Below, one piece after another: positions 8,337 through 16,928 of a stretch of DNA of 64,000 bases; the stretch's first letter is position 1, and every line of letters starts with the position of its first letter. The DNA comes from an uncultured Eubacteriales bacterium. GTDB lineage: Bacteria; Bacillota; Clostridia; Christensenellales; Aristaeellaceae. The position numbers and the translations under genes were made by a program. Below the pieces are notes generated by a model. It saw only the letters and a program-made list of their open reading frames with translations. It did no database searches and had not been told where the DNA came from. Where the stretch lies: positions 1 to 64,000 of the forward strand of contig CADANQ010000003.1 in the NCBI GenBank assembly GCA_902789365.1. The letters are read 5' to 3'.

Positions 8337-9848
8337 ATGATCCGAACCGACCCGATAATCCCAAGATCCGATATGATCCGGTGCGTCCTGTGCGGGAATC
8401 CCCCCTGCAGCACCGCGTGCCCCCGCGGTACCGATCCCGCGAGGCTTTTAAGGAGCGTATGGTTCCGCAACGAGCAGGGCGCCGCGCTGAGGCTTGCGGG
8501 GCCCGATTCCTGCGCGGACTGCGGCGCACCCTGTGAGGGCGCCTGCGTCCGCCCGGGCCAGGTCTCCATCCGGGAATTGTTGATCAGGCTGCGCACCGGG
8601 GTGGGACCGGAGGCGGAAACACCCCTGCCCAAAAACGAGGACAGGCTGAGATGCGATTTTCTGGGCGTTCCGCTGGAAAACCCGTTCCTTTTGTCCTCCT
8701 CGGTGGTCGCGTCCACCTATGACATGTGCGCCCGCGCCTTTGACCTTGGCTGGGCCGGCGCCTGTTTCAAGACGGTATGCTCCCTGGATATCCACGAAGC
8801 GTCCCCCCGCTTCTCCGCCATCTCGGGGGACAGCGGCGGCATTATCGGTTTCAAGAACATCGAACAGCTGTCGGATCATTCGGTGGCTGAAAATATGGAG
8901 ACCTTCCGAAGGCTGAAAAAAGCGTATCCCGGCAAACTGATCCTCGCCTCCATCATGGGACAGGATGAAAAGGAATGGGGCCTGCTCGCCCGCATGTGCG
9001 AGGACAGCGGCGCGGACGCGGTGGAACTGAATTTTTCATGCCCCAATATGTCCGAGGGCGGGCTTGGGTCGGATATCGGCCAGGTTCCGGAACTGGTGGA
9101 AAGGCTTACGGCGTCGGCGAAACGTTCCTGCTCCATCCCGGTGCTCGCCAAGCTGACCCCCAACGTGATGCTGATGGCCCCGGCCGCGGAGGCCGCAAAG
9201 CGCGGCGGGGCCGACGGAATCGCGGCGATCAACACCATCAAGTCCATTATCGGCGTCAATCCGCATACCTATATTTCGTCTCCCGCCGTTCATGGACGGA
9301 GCGCCGTGGGCGGGTACAGCGGCAACGCCGTCAAGCCCATCGCCCTCAGATTTATTGCCGAGCTGGCCGCGGATCCCGCGCTTTCCGGGATGCACATTAC
9401 GGCCATGGGCGGCATTGAGACCTGGCAGGACGCTCTGGAATTCATCCTGCTGGGAGCCAACAGCCTTCAGGTGACCACCGCGGTGATGCAGTACGGATAC
9501 AGGATCATCGATGACCTGAAGGAGGGGCTGAACCTTTACCTGACCGAAAAAGGCTTTTCGTCCGTCACTGAAGCGGCCGGGCTGGGCCTTGACACCCTCA
9601 GCGCGACCACCGATGTTTTGGAAAGGGATACGGTGGTCTTCCCGCGTTTCGACCGGGGAAAATGCATCGGGTGCTTCAGGTGCGCCGTTTCCTGTATGGA
9701 CGGGGGACACCAGGCCATCCGCATGGACGAACACCGCCGGCCCGTCCTCAGCGGGAAAAAGTGCGTCGGATGCCACCTGTGCGTCCTGGTTTGCCCCCAG
9801 AGGGCCATTTCTCCCGGGAATAAACGGGTGAGGCCCGTACGGAAATGA
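8337..9848 (+). CDS. preA: PreA-like NAD-dependent dihydropyrimidine dehydrogenase subunit with an N-terminal Fe-S extension
   Basis: 503 residues, longer than usual PreA (~410). Residues 1-85 are Cys-rich (CVLCGNPPCSTACP; CADCGAPCEGACV), resembling the N-terminal Fe-S domain of PreT and of mammalian DPD. About 95-400 is a dihydroorotate-dehydrogenase-like FMN barrel (NPFLLSSSVV, NFSCPNMSEGGLGSDIGQ, LAKLTPNV, AMGGIETWQDALEFILLGA). The C-terminus has two 4Fe-4S motifs (CIGCFRCAVSC, CVGCHLCVLVCP). Expected role: reduction or oxidation of pyrimidine bases. The loop that carries the catalytic Cys in mammalian DPD reads GSDIGQ here. No PreT gene adjoins, so substrate and electron partner are open. 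RBS GGAGGGAGG. Confidence 0.85.
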   Translation: MIRTDPIIPRSDMIRCVLCGNPPCSTACPRGTDPARLLRSVWFRNEQGAALRLAGPDSCADCGAPCEGACVRPGQVSIRELLIRLRTGVGPEAETPLPKNEDRLRCDFLGVPLENPFLLSSSVVASTYDMCARAFDLGWAGACFKTVCSLDIHEASPRFSAISGDSGGIIGFKNIEQLSDHSVAENMETFRRLKKAYPGKLILASIMGQDEKEWGLLARMCEDSGADAVELNFSCPNMSEGGLGSDIGQVPELVERLTASAKRSCSIPVLAKLTPNVMLMAPAAEAAKRGGADGIAAINTIKSIIGVNPHTYISSPAVHGRSAVGGYSGNAVKPIALRFIAELAADPALSGMHITAMGGIETWQDALEFILLGANSLQVTTAVMQYGYRIIDDLKEGLNLYLTEKGFSSVTEAAGLGLDTLSATTDVLERDTVVFPRFDRGKCIGCFRCAVSCMDGGHQAIRMDEHRRPVLSGKKCVGCHLCVLVCPQRAISPGNKRVRPVRK

Positions 9849-9902
9849 CGAAAGGCGGAAATCCGCCCGCACCTGGAGAGCAAACGGAAGGTGTGATATG
9901 CT

Positions 9903-9931
9903 TTGACTTTTTTGCACGATGATGATACCAT
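9903..9931 (+). promoter_or_regulatory. Promoter for the SH3-domain protein gene
   Basis: TTGACT (9903-9908), 17-base spacer, TACCAT (9926-9931), about 100 bases before the ATG at 10036. A small hairpin (GGCGG-AAAT-CCGCC, 9854-9867) lies just after the preA stop but has no U-tract. Confidence 0.55.
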
Positions 9932-10035
9932 AATGCCGTGAACGGGTTCGGACGCGGCAGCGGGAAACCGTGACCCGGACGGACTTCGAACATGATAAAA
10001 AGGGGTCAAACCCGATCAATGGGAGGTAAAGAACC

Positions 10036-11424
10036 ATGCTTAAACGCCTGTGGGCGATGCTTCTGGCGCTCGCCATGCTGCTGACTGTCCTGCCCGCCGC
10101 TTTTGCCGAGGATGAGGACGCGGTTGCGGATGAGGTCGTTGACGAGGCTCCGGAAGAGGTTATTGACGAACCTCAGGATGGGGGCGATGACGACGGGGAA
10201 AGCGCATCCTATGTCGGCGGTTCGATCGCATATGACCCGGAAACGGATACGACCATTGTTTATGTCGGAGAATATGACACATCCAGCCTTCCCTTCCCGG
10301 CCAGCGTTGAATTCAAGCCGGCAAAGATCATGTATGCCTATGCCGACAACGGTCTGCCTGTGAATGTGCGCAGTACGCCCGAAATCACCAAGACGAACAA
10401 GGCCGGCGAGATCCCGTACGGCGGCGAGGTCAGAGTGGCCGGGATTTCCACCAATTCCGAATGGTATATTATCGAATTCGGCAGGAGCTCCACCGGATAC
10501 GCTTTTGTGATGGCCCGCTTCCTCGTGTCCACCAGACCGACGCCGCGGCCCGCCAGGAAAGCCACCGCCGCGCCTTCCGGAAGCAAGGCCACGCCGAAGC
10601 CCACCGCCGCGCCTACCGCCGCCCCCACCCCGGATACGGTTGCCCGCAAGGAAGCTGAAATGGCCAAACAAATGGCGTCCTACAGGGCTTTCGATACGCC
10701 GATGATCGGCACGGTACGCGCGACCCGTTCCTCCGGCTGGATCAATTTCCGCAAGGGCCCGGGAGTTGCGGCCGAATCCATCTGCACGCTGAGCGACGGA
10801 GCCCAGATGAAGATCCTGGGTGAGACCGACGGATGGTATTACGGCGTCCTCCTCTCCACCGGCGGCGTAGGTTACCTTGCCAAGTCCTATATCAAGGACA
10901 TGTATCCCGCCCCTGCGGAGCCCGAAACGAAGGATCCGGAAGGAAAGACACAGTTGGGCAGGCTTACCGTCCACGGTGATTTTGCCATTCAGTGCGCCAT
11001 TCCCGAGGGATATCAGATCCAGTTTATCAACACCTTCGGCTCGCGGATTGTCGCTTCCATCACGTCCACGGATCCCGAAAAGCCCGTCATGGAACTGACC
11101 ATCGTTTTTGACGAGATGGTTGCGGACCTTGAGCGTATGAACGACATGGACCCGGATACGCTCTTTGCCCTGGAGTCTTCTTTCACCGAGATGAACATCG
11201 TGGATATCTCCTACAGGGAGACCGCTTACGGTACCAAGCTGATGGTGGTCAAGGAAATCGGTCCCGACGAGGATTTTGTGGACATCCTGACCGTGTACAA
11301 GGGATATTCCATCGAATTCCTGATGAAGCCCAATCCGACGGCTTCCGACAAGGAACTGACGGAAGAGCAGATCCAGATGTGCATTGATTTCCTGAGCGAA
11401 GTGGACTTCGTGGAAGTACAGTAA
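10036..11424 (+). CDS. Secreted protein with two SH3b-type domains
   Basis: 462 residues with signal peptide (MLKRLWAMLLALAMLLTVLP, cleavage near AFA-EDE) and a very acidic N-terminal stretch. The first bacterial SH3 domain is about residues 100-165 (GLPVNVRSTPE ... GYAFVMARFLV). A Pro/Ala/Thr linker (~170-205) follows, then a second SH3 domain ~230-290 (WINFRKGPGVAAESICTLSDG ... GYLAKSYIKDMYP). The last ~160 residues form an unrecognised alpha/beta domain. SH3b domains usually bind cell-wall peptides. No catalytic domain is seen, so this may be a wall-associated adaptor. RBS GGGAGG at 10021-10026. Confidence 0.8.
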   Translation: MLKRLWAMLLALAMLLTVLPAAFAEDEDAVADEVVDEAPEEVIDEPQDGGDDDGESASYVGGSIAYDPETDTTIVYVGEYDTSSLPFPASVEFKPAKIMYAYADNGLPVNVRSTPEITKTNKAGEIPYGGEVRVAGISTNSEWYIIEFGRSSTGYAFVMARFLVSTRPTPRPARKATAAPSGSKATPKPTAAPTAAPTPDTVARKEAEMAKQMASYRAFDTPMIGTVRATRSSGWINFRKGPGVAAESICTLSDGAQMKILGETDGWYYGVLLSTGGVGYLAKSYIKDMYPAPAEPETKDPEGKTQLGRLTVHGDFAIQCAIPEGYQIQFINTFGSRIVASITSTDPEKPVMELTIVFDEMVADLERMNDMDPDTLFALESSFTEMNIVDISYRETAYGTKLMVVKEIGPDEDFVDILTVYKGYSIEFLMKPNPTASDKELTEEQIQMCIDFLSEVDFVEVQ

Positions 11425-11426
11425 AT

Positions 11427-11471
11427 AACAAACGCGGCGCGGGCGGGGGCTGATGCCCCCGCCCGTTTGTT
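11427..11471. terminator. Bidirectional intrinsic terminator between convergent genes
   Basis: Perfect 10-bp stem GGGCGGGGGC (11441-11450) with GCCCCCGCCC (11455-11464), TGAT loop. Outer AACAAAC/GTTTGTT arms supply U-rich tails on both strands. It sits between the SH3 protein gene (+) and the gene ending at 11563 (-). Confidence 0.85.
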
Positions 11472-11562
11472 CATATATTCGAAAAAATTTCGTATTTTCC
11501 GGCTCCGCGCCATGCTTCCGGGTCCCTTTTAAGGAGAAGGCCCCGGGATCGATCAGACAGGA

Positions 11563-12774
11563 TTATTCGGCGACGGTTTCACCGGCGGGGATGTTGTAGG
11601 CCTGAAAGAGCATATCGAAGGCGGGAACCTGACGGAGAAGGGTAAGGCTTTCCGTCAAGAAGGGGGCCCACTTCTGAATCAGGGCGTTCGCGCTGTCTTC
11701 ATCCTGAGAGAGCGCCATCAAATCCACGGATTCCAGGGCTTTCAGTTCGGCGCCGGCGTCGGTGTACTCAACCTGATCAATGGCAGCAAACACATCGCCG
11801 AAGAAGGAGACCGAGGAATTCTGGGCCTGCAGGCTGCAGTTAATCGTGCCGTCGAAAGACAGGCTTTCGATCAAACCGTTGATTCCGAATTCAAAGGAAG
11901 CGTCGGCCGCCGAGGCTTTAAGCTCCGCGCTGAAGACGTTGTCGTCCAAAGTATAACGGGCGAGGAGATCGGCGATGGCGTTATCATCGGCGAAAACGCA
12001 TACATAGAAGGTCTTGCCGCCGTTGGCGTCGAAAGCCTGCACATCAAAAGCATAGGATTGTTCGCCGTTGCTCAGGAGCATGGAGAACGCATTGCGGCCG
12101 TCCGCGCTGCTGCCGCCGGTGACCGTCAGGGTAATGCCGTCGAAGCTGACGGGGGTTTCAACGCCGAGGGCCTCGGTTACGTCCGCCGCGATGCCGTTCA
12201 GGGTGTCGGGGTCCAGGGTGTAGGTATTGGCGTTGATGTCGCATTCGACGCCGTCAACGAAAGGATATTTTTCGATAACGATCTGATCGGGCTCAAGCTG
12301 ATTCAGTTTTGTCATCACGATACCCATCACGCCCATAGCCTTGGCCATGTACTGATTGATCATGGTTTCGATATCGGCGCCGCCGTTCTGACCGGCGAGC
12401 ATTTTGGAATACTGTTCCATAAGCTCGTTCACGTTCAGCGTAATGGCAGGGGTCACGAAGTCGCCGTTCACTCCGCGCAGGGCGACGGTCAGCACGCCGG
12501 CGTCCATCAGCGCGACTCCGCCCATGGCAAGCTGATCATTGACCAGGTTCGAGGTGCTCTCCAGGAAGGAGCCGTCCGGATTCACGGTGAGGACGGCGTT
12601 GTATGCATAACCGGTGAAATCCAGAGCCTGTCCGTTTATGGAGAGGTTGATGTTTTCGAGAGAATACATCAGCTGGGTCGACATGGGGGTTTCCGCGGCG
12701 GCTTCCTCGGCCAGCCCCGCTGCGGGCAGAGCCATCATGCACAGTACCGCCAATACAGCCAGAATCTTTTTCAT
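11563..12774 (-). CDS. Secreted protein of unknown function
   Basis: 403 residues with a clear signal peptide (MKKILAVLAVLCMMALPAAG, cleavage near GLA-EEA). I do not recognise the mature part: it is acidic, Asn/Asp rich and apparently made of repeated beta-strand units (VDGVECDINANTYTLD, GITLTVTGGSSADGRNAF, FDGTINCSLQAQNSSVSFFG). It has no Cys-rich motif, LPXTG or membrane anchor, so it is likely released or loosely bound. Codon 1 is supported by AGGAGG nine bases upstream on the minus strand and by its own promoter. It stands alone; the MATE gene upstream on this strand ends 143 bases away. Confidence 0.75.
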   Translation of the reverse strand: MKKILAVLAVLCMMALPAAGLAEEAAAETPMSTQLMYSLENINLSINGQALDFTGYAYNAVLTVNPDGSFLESTSNLVNDQLAMGGVALMDAGVLTVALRGVNGDFVTPAITLNVNELMEQYSKMLAGQNGGADIETMINQYMAKAMGVMGIVMTKLNQLEPDQIVIEKYPFVDGVECDINANTYTLDPDTLNGIAADVTEALGVETPVSFDGITLTVTGGSSADGRNAFSMLLSNGEQSYAFDVQAFDANGGKTFYVCVFADDNAIADLLARYTLDDNVFSAELKASAADASFEFGINGLIESLSFDGTINCSLQAQNSSVSFFGDVFAAIDQVEYTDAGAELKALESVDLMALSQDEDSANALIQKWAPFLTESLTLLRQVPAFDMLFQAYNIPAGETVAE

Positions 12775-12839
12775 TGTTTTTCCTCCTGATTATGGTAATA
12801 ATATTTGGGAAACCGGTCCAAAAGCCGGTTCATATTTAA

Positions 12840-12868
12840 ATTATAAACTGTAATTCCGTCCCTGACAA
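12840..12868 (-). promoter_or_regulatory. Promoter for the secreted protein gene at 11563-12774
   Basis: Reading the minus strand: TTGTCA (12868-12863), 17-base spacer, TATAAT (12845-12840). A small hairpin AACCGG/CCGGTT (12811-12830) lies in the short leader before the ribosome binding site. Confidence 0.6.
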
Positions 12869-12917
12869 TAGCCGGATAAGCAAATTAACCGAAAATAAAA
12901 CAATCCGGGATGTAAAA

Positions 12918-14279
12918 TTATCTGTCCACAATCCGCCTGCTTGTGCGCCAGCGGCCCCTGAGGTAGTAGACGGAAAGCGCCGCGCTTGTCAGGGCCCACG
13001 AGGCGACGTAGGACAGGCACAGGGACAGGAGGGTGCCGAAATGGGCGAACACCGTCAGAATCCAGATGACGCGGAAAAGACAGATGCCGACGCCGATGAT
13101 GACCACAGGCCTTACCGCGTCCCCGACGCCCCTGAGAACGGCGGAAAGGACCTCCACCAGTACCCAGGTGAAATAGTATGGAACGAAATAGGACATGATG
13201 GTATAGGTGGTTTCGACGACCGCATCGTCCTCTGTGAGCACATGCAAAAGGGGAATGCCGGCCAACATGATGCCGACGCTTAACAGGACCGTGAAAAGAA
13301 AGGCGATGATCAGCCCCTGCCGGACGCACTGTTTCATGCGGTCGGTTTTCCCGGCGCCCTGGTTCTGGGCGATGAAGCCGGTGATGGCGGCGCCCAGGGC
13401 GTTGCTGACCGCCCAGAAGATGCCGTCGGTTTTGGATGACATGGCCCAGGAAGCCACCACGACGGTGCCCAGGGAGTTGACGGCCACCTGGATAATCATA
13501 TTGGAAAGGCTGTACATCGAGGACTGGAGTCCCGCGGGGATACCCAGACGCAGCATGTTGCGAAGATAGATCCATTTGATACGGAAACAGGACCATTCCA
13601 GGCCGTATTCTGTTTTTGGCCTCGTCAGCCGGAGGGTGAGCAGGACCATATTGACTGTCTGGGAGAGGACGGTGGCGACGGCGACGCCCGCGACGCCCCA
13701 TCGGAAGACAAGAACGAAAAGCATATCCAGTACGATGTTCGACAGGCATCCGACCACCATGTACAAAAACGGATGAAAGCTGTCGCCGAAGGCCCGGAGA
13801 ATGCCGGATTCCATGTTCAGAATCATCATGAAAGGCACGCCGGCAAAATAGATCCGCAGATACAAGATGGCGCCGTCCATGGTTTCCGGGGGCGTGGAAA
13901 GCAGCCCGAGCATCCATGGGGAGGCGGCAAGGCCGAAGGCCGTGAGAACCGCGCCGAACAGTGCCATTGCCGCCACCGCGTTGCCGACGGCTTTCTTCAG
14001 ATCCTCCCTTCGCCCCGCGCCGTAAATCTGTCCGATGACCACGGAAGCGCCGGATGTGACGGCGACAAAGAAGCCCACCAGCACGTTGATGATCTGGGCT
14101 GAGCTGCCGCCGACGGCAGCCAGAGCCTCGGTGCCGACAAAACGTCCGACAATCAGGCCGTCCACCGTGTTGTACAGCTGCTGGATGATGGTCCCCGCCG
14201 CGATGGGCAGGAAAAAGACGAGGAGTTTTTTCCAGACCGTGCCTTCGGTCAGATCGTTAGCCGCGTGCTGTCTGATCAT
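12918..14279 (-). CDS. MATE family efflux transporter
   Basis: 453 residues, about twelve membrane segments in two related halves. The N-terminal half has LVFFLPIAAGTIIQQLYNTVDGLIVGRFVG, with the MATE pattern Q.(Y/F)N..D...VG, and GASVVIGQIYGAGR. The second half repeats this with LRLGIPAGLQSSMYSLSNMIIQ and GFIAQNQGAGK. It exports drugs or metabolites by Na+ or H+ antiport; the substrate is unknown. I start at ATG 14279 (MIRQHAANDL), the usual family N-terminus, although the frame is open to 14324. This start lies inside the 3' end of the kinase-like gene, a 23-base overlap, so the pair is translationally coupled. Confidence 0.88.
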   Translation of the reverse strand: MIRQHAANDLTEGTVWKKLLVFFLPIAAGTIIQQLYNTVDGLIVGRFVGTEALAAVGGSSAQIINVLVGFFVAVTSGASVVIGQIYGAGRREDLKKAVGNAVAAMALFGAVLTAFGLAASPWMLGLLSTPPETMDGAILYLRIYFAGVPFMMILNMESGILRAFGDSFHPFLYMVVGCLSNIVLDMLFVLVFRWGVAGVAVATVLSQTVNMVLLTLRLTRPKTEYGLEWSCFRIKWIYLRNMLRLGIPAGLQSSMYSLSNMIIQVAVNSLGTVVVASWAMSSKTDGIFWAVSNALGAAITGFIAQNQGAGKTDRMKQCVRQGLIIAFLFTVLLSVGIMLAGIPLLHVLTEDDAVVETTYTIMSYFVPYYFTWVLVEVLSAVLRGVGDAVRPVVIIGVGICLFRVIWILTVFAHFGTLLSLCLSYVASWALTSAALSVYYLRGRWRTSRRIVDR

Positions 14280-14901
14280 TGTTTTCAAACCAGTGGGAGG
14301 AATAACCCGCCACCGCCTCCGCAAGGTTCCGGATATTTTTGTCCGACGTGTTCACAATCAGGTCGAAAGCGCTGAAGTCCGCGGCGTGTTTGCCGGTCAG
14401 CACTTCCCGGGTGCGGGTCCTGTTCCTGTCGATCCGACGGATATTCCGAAGGATCTCTTTTTCACTCAGGCGATCGACGGCGTCTTTTTTGGCTTCATGA
14501 GTCATACACCTCTCCAGACGGGAAGCGATATCGGCACAGACGAACACACGGAAGGGTTTCCGGTCGTGCAGGATTACGTCTGCGTCCCGGCCGACGATGA
14601 CGCAGTCGTTCCCCGCCTGCGCGATTTCCAGGATAATCTCGCGCTGTCCCGCCAGAAGGCCGCTGTTATGGAAGGAGGGGGCCAGGGAGCGCTGAAAGCT
14701 GTTCCGGTAAGTCAATTGGTAATTGTGCCAGCCGTGAGTGGAAAGGGTCCGGCGGACGTATTCCGGGTCCAGACCCTGTTCTTCGGACAGGGCGGCAATG
14801 ATCTCCCGGTCATAGTAATCCCAGTTCAGGATGCCGGCCAGGCGTTTGCCCAGCTCCCGGCCTCCGCTGCCGAACTGCCGCGAGACAGTAATAATCCTCA
14901 T
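14257..14901 (-). CDS. Cytidylate kinase-like family protein
   Basis: 214 residues, complete. The N-terminal P-loop region MRIITVSRQFGSGGRELGKR is the hallmark of the cytidylate kinase-like family found widely in Clostridia, distinct from the housekeeping Cmk. Other landmarks are YYDREIIAALSE, CVIVGRDADVIL and the Arg-rich lid RRIDRNRTRTREV. It presumably phosphorylates a nucleotide or small molecule; the true substrate is not known for most members. It precedes and overlaps the MATE exporter, a pairing that hints at detoxification or export of a phosphorylated compound, by inference only. Confidence 0.82.
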   Translation of the reverse strand: MRIITVSRQFGSGGRELGKRLAGILNWDYYDREIIAALSEEQGLDPEYVRRTLSTHGWHNYQLTYRNSFQRSLAPSFHNSGLLAGQREIILEIAQAGNDCVIVGRDADVILHDRKPFRVFVCADIASRLERCMTHEAKKDAVDRLSEKEILRNIRRIDRNRTRTREVLTGKHAADFSAFDLIVNTSDKNIRNLAEAVAGYSSHWFENNDQTARG

Positions 14902-14949
14902 TTTTTATCCTCTCTGCCCGGCCCGGGTCTGAAAAGGCAAGGCGGAATT

Positions 14950-14978
14950 ATCATAAAGCATAATAAGTGAAAAAACAA
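14950..14978 (-). promoter_or_regulatory. Possible promoter for the kinase-like/MATE pair
   Basis: Minus strand: TTGTTT (14978-14973), 17-base spacer, TATGAT (14955-14950), about 50 bases before the start at 14901. The -35 is imperfect. The divergent gap to 15168 holds nothing else besides the rightward promoter. Confidence 0.4.
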
Positions 14979-15077
14979 GAACCGGCATGACACAAATAAT
15001 AAAGCGGCGGAGGCGGACTTGAAAAACATGGACCCGAAAGGTCTTGCCACGCCTCTCCGGCGGTCAGCGGCCAAAGA

Positions 15078-15106
15078 TTGCGAAAAATCCGAAGACGGAG
15101 TATAAT
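15078..15106 (+). promoter_or_regulatory. Promoter for the glycosyltransferase-MarR gene
   Basis: TTGCGA (15078-15083), 17-base spacer, perfect TATAAT (15101-15106), 62 bases before the start codon at 15169. Confidence 0.6.
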
Positions 15107-15168
15107 ATCAATATGCGCATGACATCCCGCATGCAGCATCGGGCTGCGCCCGGACAGGAGGGTGCCAG

Positions 15169-16554
15169 ATGGCCAGAGTCAGTGTGATCGTTCCGGTTTA
15201 CAACGCATCCAGAACGCTGAGACGCTGTGTGGACAGCATTCTGAAACAGGATTTCAGGGATTTTGAAGTGATTCTCGTGGATGACGGAAGCCGTGACGAT
15301 TCCGTGCGGATCGCCGTGGATTATGAGATTTCGGATCCGCGTGTCCGTTCGCTGACCAAGGAAAACGGCGGGGTATCCTCCGCCAGAAACATGGGCCTGG
15401 ACGCGGCGACCGGGGAATGGGTTGCGTTTGCCGATTCCGACGACTGGCTGCCCATGGACGCGATCAAGCTGCTTGTGAGGGAGACAGAGGCGCAGGAAAC
15501 GGACATGGTGATCGGCGATTTTTACCGTGTCTTCGAGGGCAAGATTTCCCTTAAGGGCGGCATCGACCGCGGAGGCAAGATTTCCAGGGATAAATATGCC
15601 GAAGCGATGATGAAGGCTCCGGCGGACCTGTATTTCGGCGTCCTGTGGAACAAACTCTACCGCAGGGATCTGATTGAAAAATATCATGTGCGGATGGACG
15701 AAAGCGTAAACTACGGAGAGGATGTCATCTTTAACCTGGAATATCTTCTGCATGTAAAGGATATCGCCGTCCTGAAAGCGCCGGTCTACTATTATATCAG
15801 GACGCCCGGCTCCCTGATCGAGCAGCACGTCAGTCTGAACGGCATCGTCACCATGAAGCGGAACGTGGTCCGCTATTACGACAGCTTTTATAAACAGATC
15901 TTCGACGAAAGGACATACCAGGAACGCCGGGCGGTTATCCTTTCCATTTATCTGGCCGTCAGCACCGATTCGCTGGTTCTGCCATGGAGCAGCGGCGCGA
16001 AAAGCCTGGGGAAGGAGCGGGGCGCCGATGTGCCCTTTGCGCCTGAAATGGACAATTCGGTCTCCGCACAGTATTACCTGGGCAAACAGCTTGCCAGCCG
16101 GTATCTGGAGACCATCGGAGTCAAGCATGACCTGACGCTGGATGAAATGCGGATCCTTTACCTTCTCTGGTGCCTGAAAAAACCCGTGACCATGGAAGAT
16201 ATCGGTATTTATCTTGACCTTGGCAGGGTCAGCGTGACCATGCTGACGATGCGTCTGATTTCCGCCGGCTTCGTCATGCGCGGGACCCGCGCCGACGGGA
16301 AAAAGAAAGAAGGTTTCGTCATCGCCGGAAATGAACTGGACACGGAATTTGAACAGCTTGAGAATGATTACAGGGAACTTTGCTTTGAGGATATTTCAGA
16401 GGAGGACAGGCAAACCTATTTAAGGGTGTCGGAAAAGATCCGCGGAAATATACGCAGACGGATCGCGCGGACCGATGCAGGCGAGGAAAAGCGGAAAACA
16501 AAAAGGGCTGACAAAAAAAGAGCAAATGCGCAGGCAAAGGAAACGGAGGAATGA
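15169..16554 (+). CDS. Family 2 glycosyltransferase fused to a C-terminal MarR-type winged-helix domain
   Basis: 461 residues in one uninterrupted frame. Residues 1-~230 are a GT-A fold family 2 transferase: VSVIVPVYNASRTLRRCVDS, the donor-binding VDDGSRDDS, GGVSSARNMGLDAA, and the metal-binding FADSDDW. After a helical stretch, about residues 300-440 read as a MarR regulator: a dimerisation helix (YYLGKQLASRYLETIG), LTLDEMRILYLLWCLKKPVT, the recognition-helix region LGRVSVTMLTMRLISAGFV, a basic wing RADGKKKEGFVIA, then a C-terminal helix. The tail is Lys/Arg/Glu rich. RBS GGAGG precedes ATG 15169. A transferase able to bind DNA would be unusual; an alternative is a MarR fold used only for dimerisation. 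Confidence 0.82.
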   Translation: MARVSVIVPVYNASRTLRRCVDSILKQDFRDFEVILVDDGSRDDSVRIAVDYEISDPRVRSLTKENGGVSSARNMGLDAATGEWVAFADSDDWLPMDAIKLLVRETEAQETDMVIGDFYRVFEGKISLKGGIDRGGKISRDKYAEAMMKAPADLYFGVLWNKLYRRDLIEKYHVRMDESVNYGEDVIFNLEYLLHVKDIAVLKAPVYYYIRTPGSLIEQHVSLNGIVTMKRNVVRYYDSFYKQIFDERTYQERRAVILSIYLAVSTDSLVLPWSSGAKSLGKERGADVPFAPEMDNSVSAQYYLGKQLASRYLETIGVKHDLTLDEMRILYLLWCLKKPVTMEDIGIYLDLGRVSVTMLTMRLISAGFVMRGTRADGKKKEGFVIAGNELDTEFEQLENDYRELCFEDISEEDRQTYLRVSEKIRGNIRRRIARTDAGEEKRKTKRADKKRANAQAKETEE

Positions 16555-16612
16555 ACGGGGACATCATGCAATGCCTTCTTTGCGGCGAAAATGCGAACAG
16601 ACGATGAAAAAA

Positions 16613-16643
16613 CCGAAACACGGCGCGTGCTTCGGCTTTTTTT
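16613..16643 (+). terminator. Intrinsic terminator after the glycosyltransferase-MarR gene
   Basis: Stem CCGAA-A-CACG (16613-16622), GCG loop, CGTG-C-TTCGG (16626-16635), followed by CTTTTTTT. The remaining ~220 bases up to the nrtR promoter show no gene; the short open frames there lack ribosome sites and I leave them out. Confidence 0.8.
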
Positions 16644-16862
16644 CGCCCTTCTTTGCGTGGGCGACATACTTAAGGACCTGCGCGGACAGGGGAATCAGGA
16701 TGCTGTCGCTTTCCGAAGAGGCATCGCCGCGCTGCCCGCCGAATGGATGTTTTCCAATTCGGTCACGTTCGGCGGTCATTGCGAAATTTCGGTGGATGCC
16801 TGTCCGGAAATTGCGGGAAGAATACAGTCGAAAAATAATATTCAAAATGACAAAAAATATGC

Positions 16863-16891
16863 TTGACTTTAAGGAAATCCTGTGTTATCTT
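16863..16891 (+). promoter_or_regulatory. Promoter of the NAD salvage operon
   Basis: TTGACT (16863-16868), 17-base spacer, TATCTT (16886-16891). Transcription should start about at 16898, inside the palindrome described next, which is a good place for repression. Confidence 0.7.
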
Positions 16892-16896
16892 AATTA

Positions 16897-16911
16897 TGGT
16901 CAAAGTGACCA
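16897..16911 (+). promoter_or_regulatory. Probable NrtR operator
   Basis: TGGTCAAAGTGACCA is a perfect palindrome with 6-base arms around AAG. It contains the GT-N7-AC core reported for NrtR sites and overlaps the predicted transcription start of nrtR. NrtR is expected to repress its own operon here and release on binding an NAD-derived ligand such as ADP-ribose. Confidence 0.7.
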
Positions 16912-16928
16912 AGAAAGGGACGAGGCCA

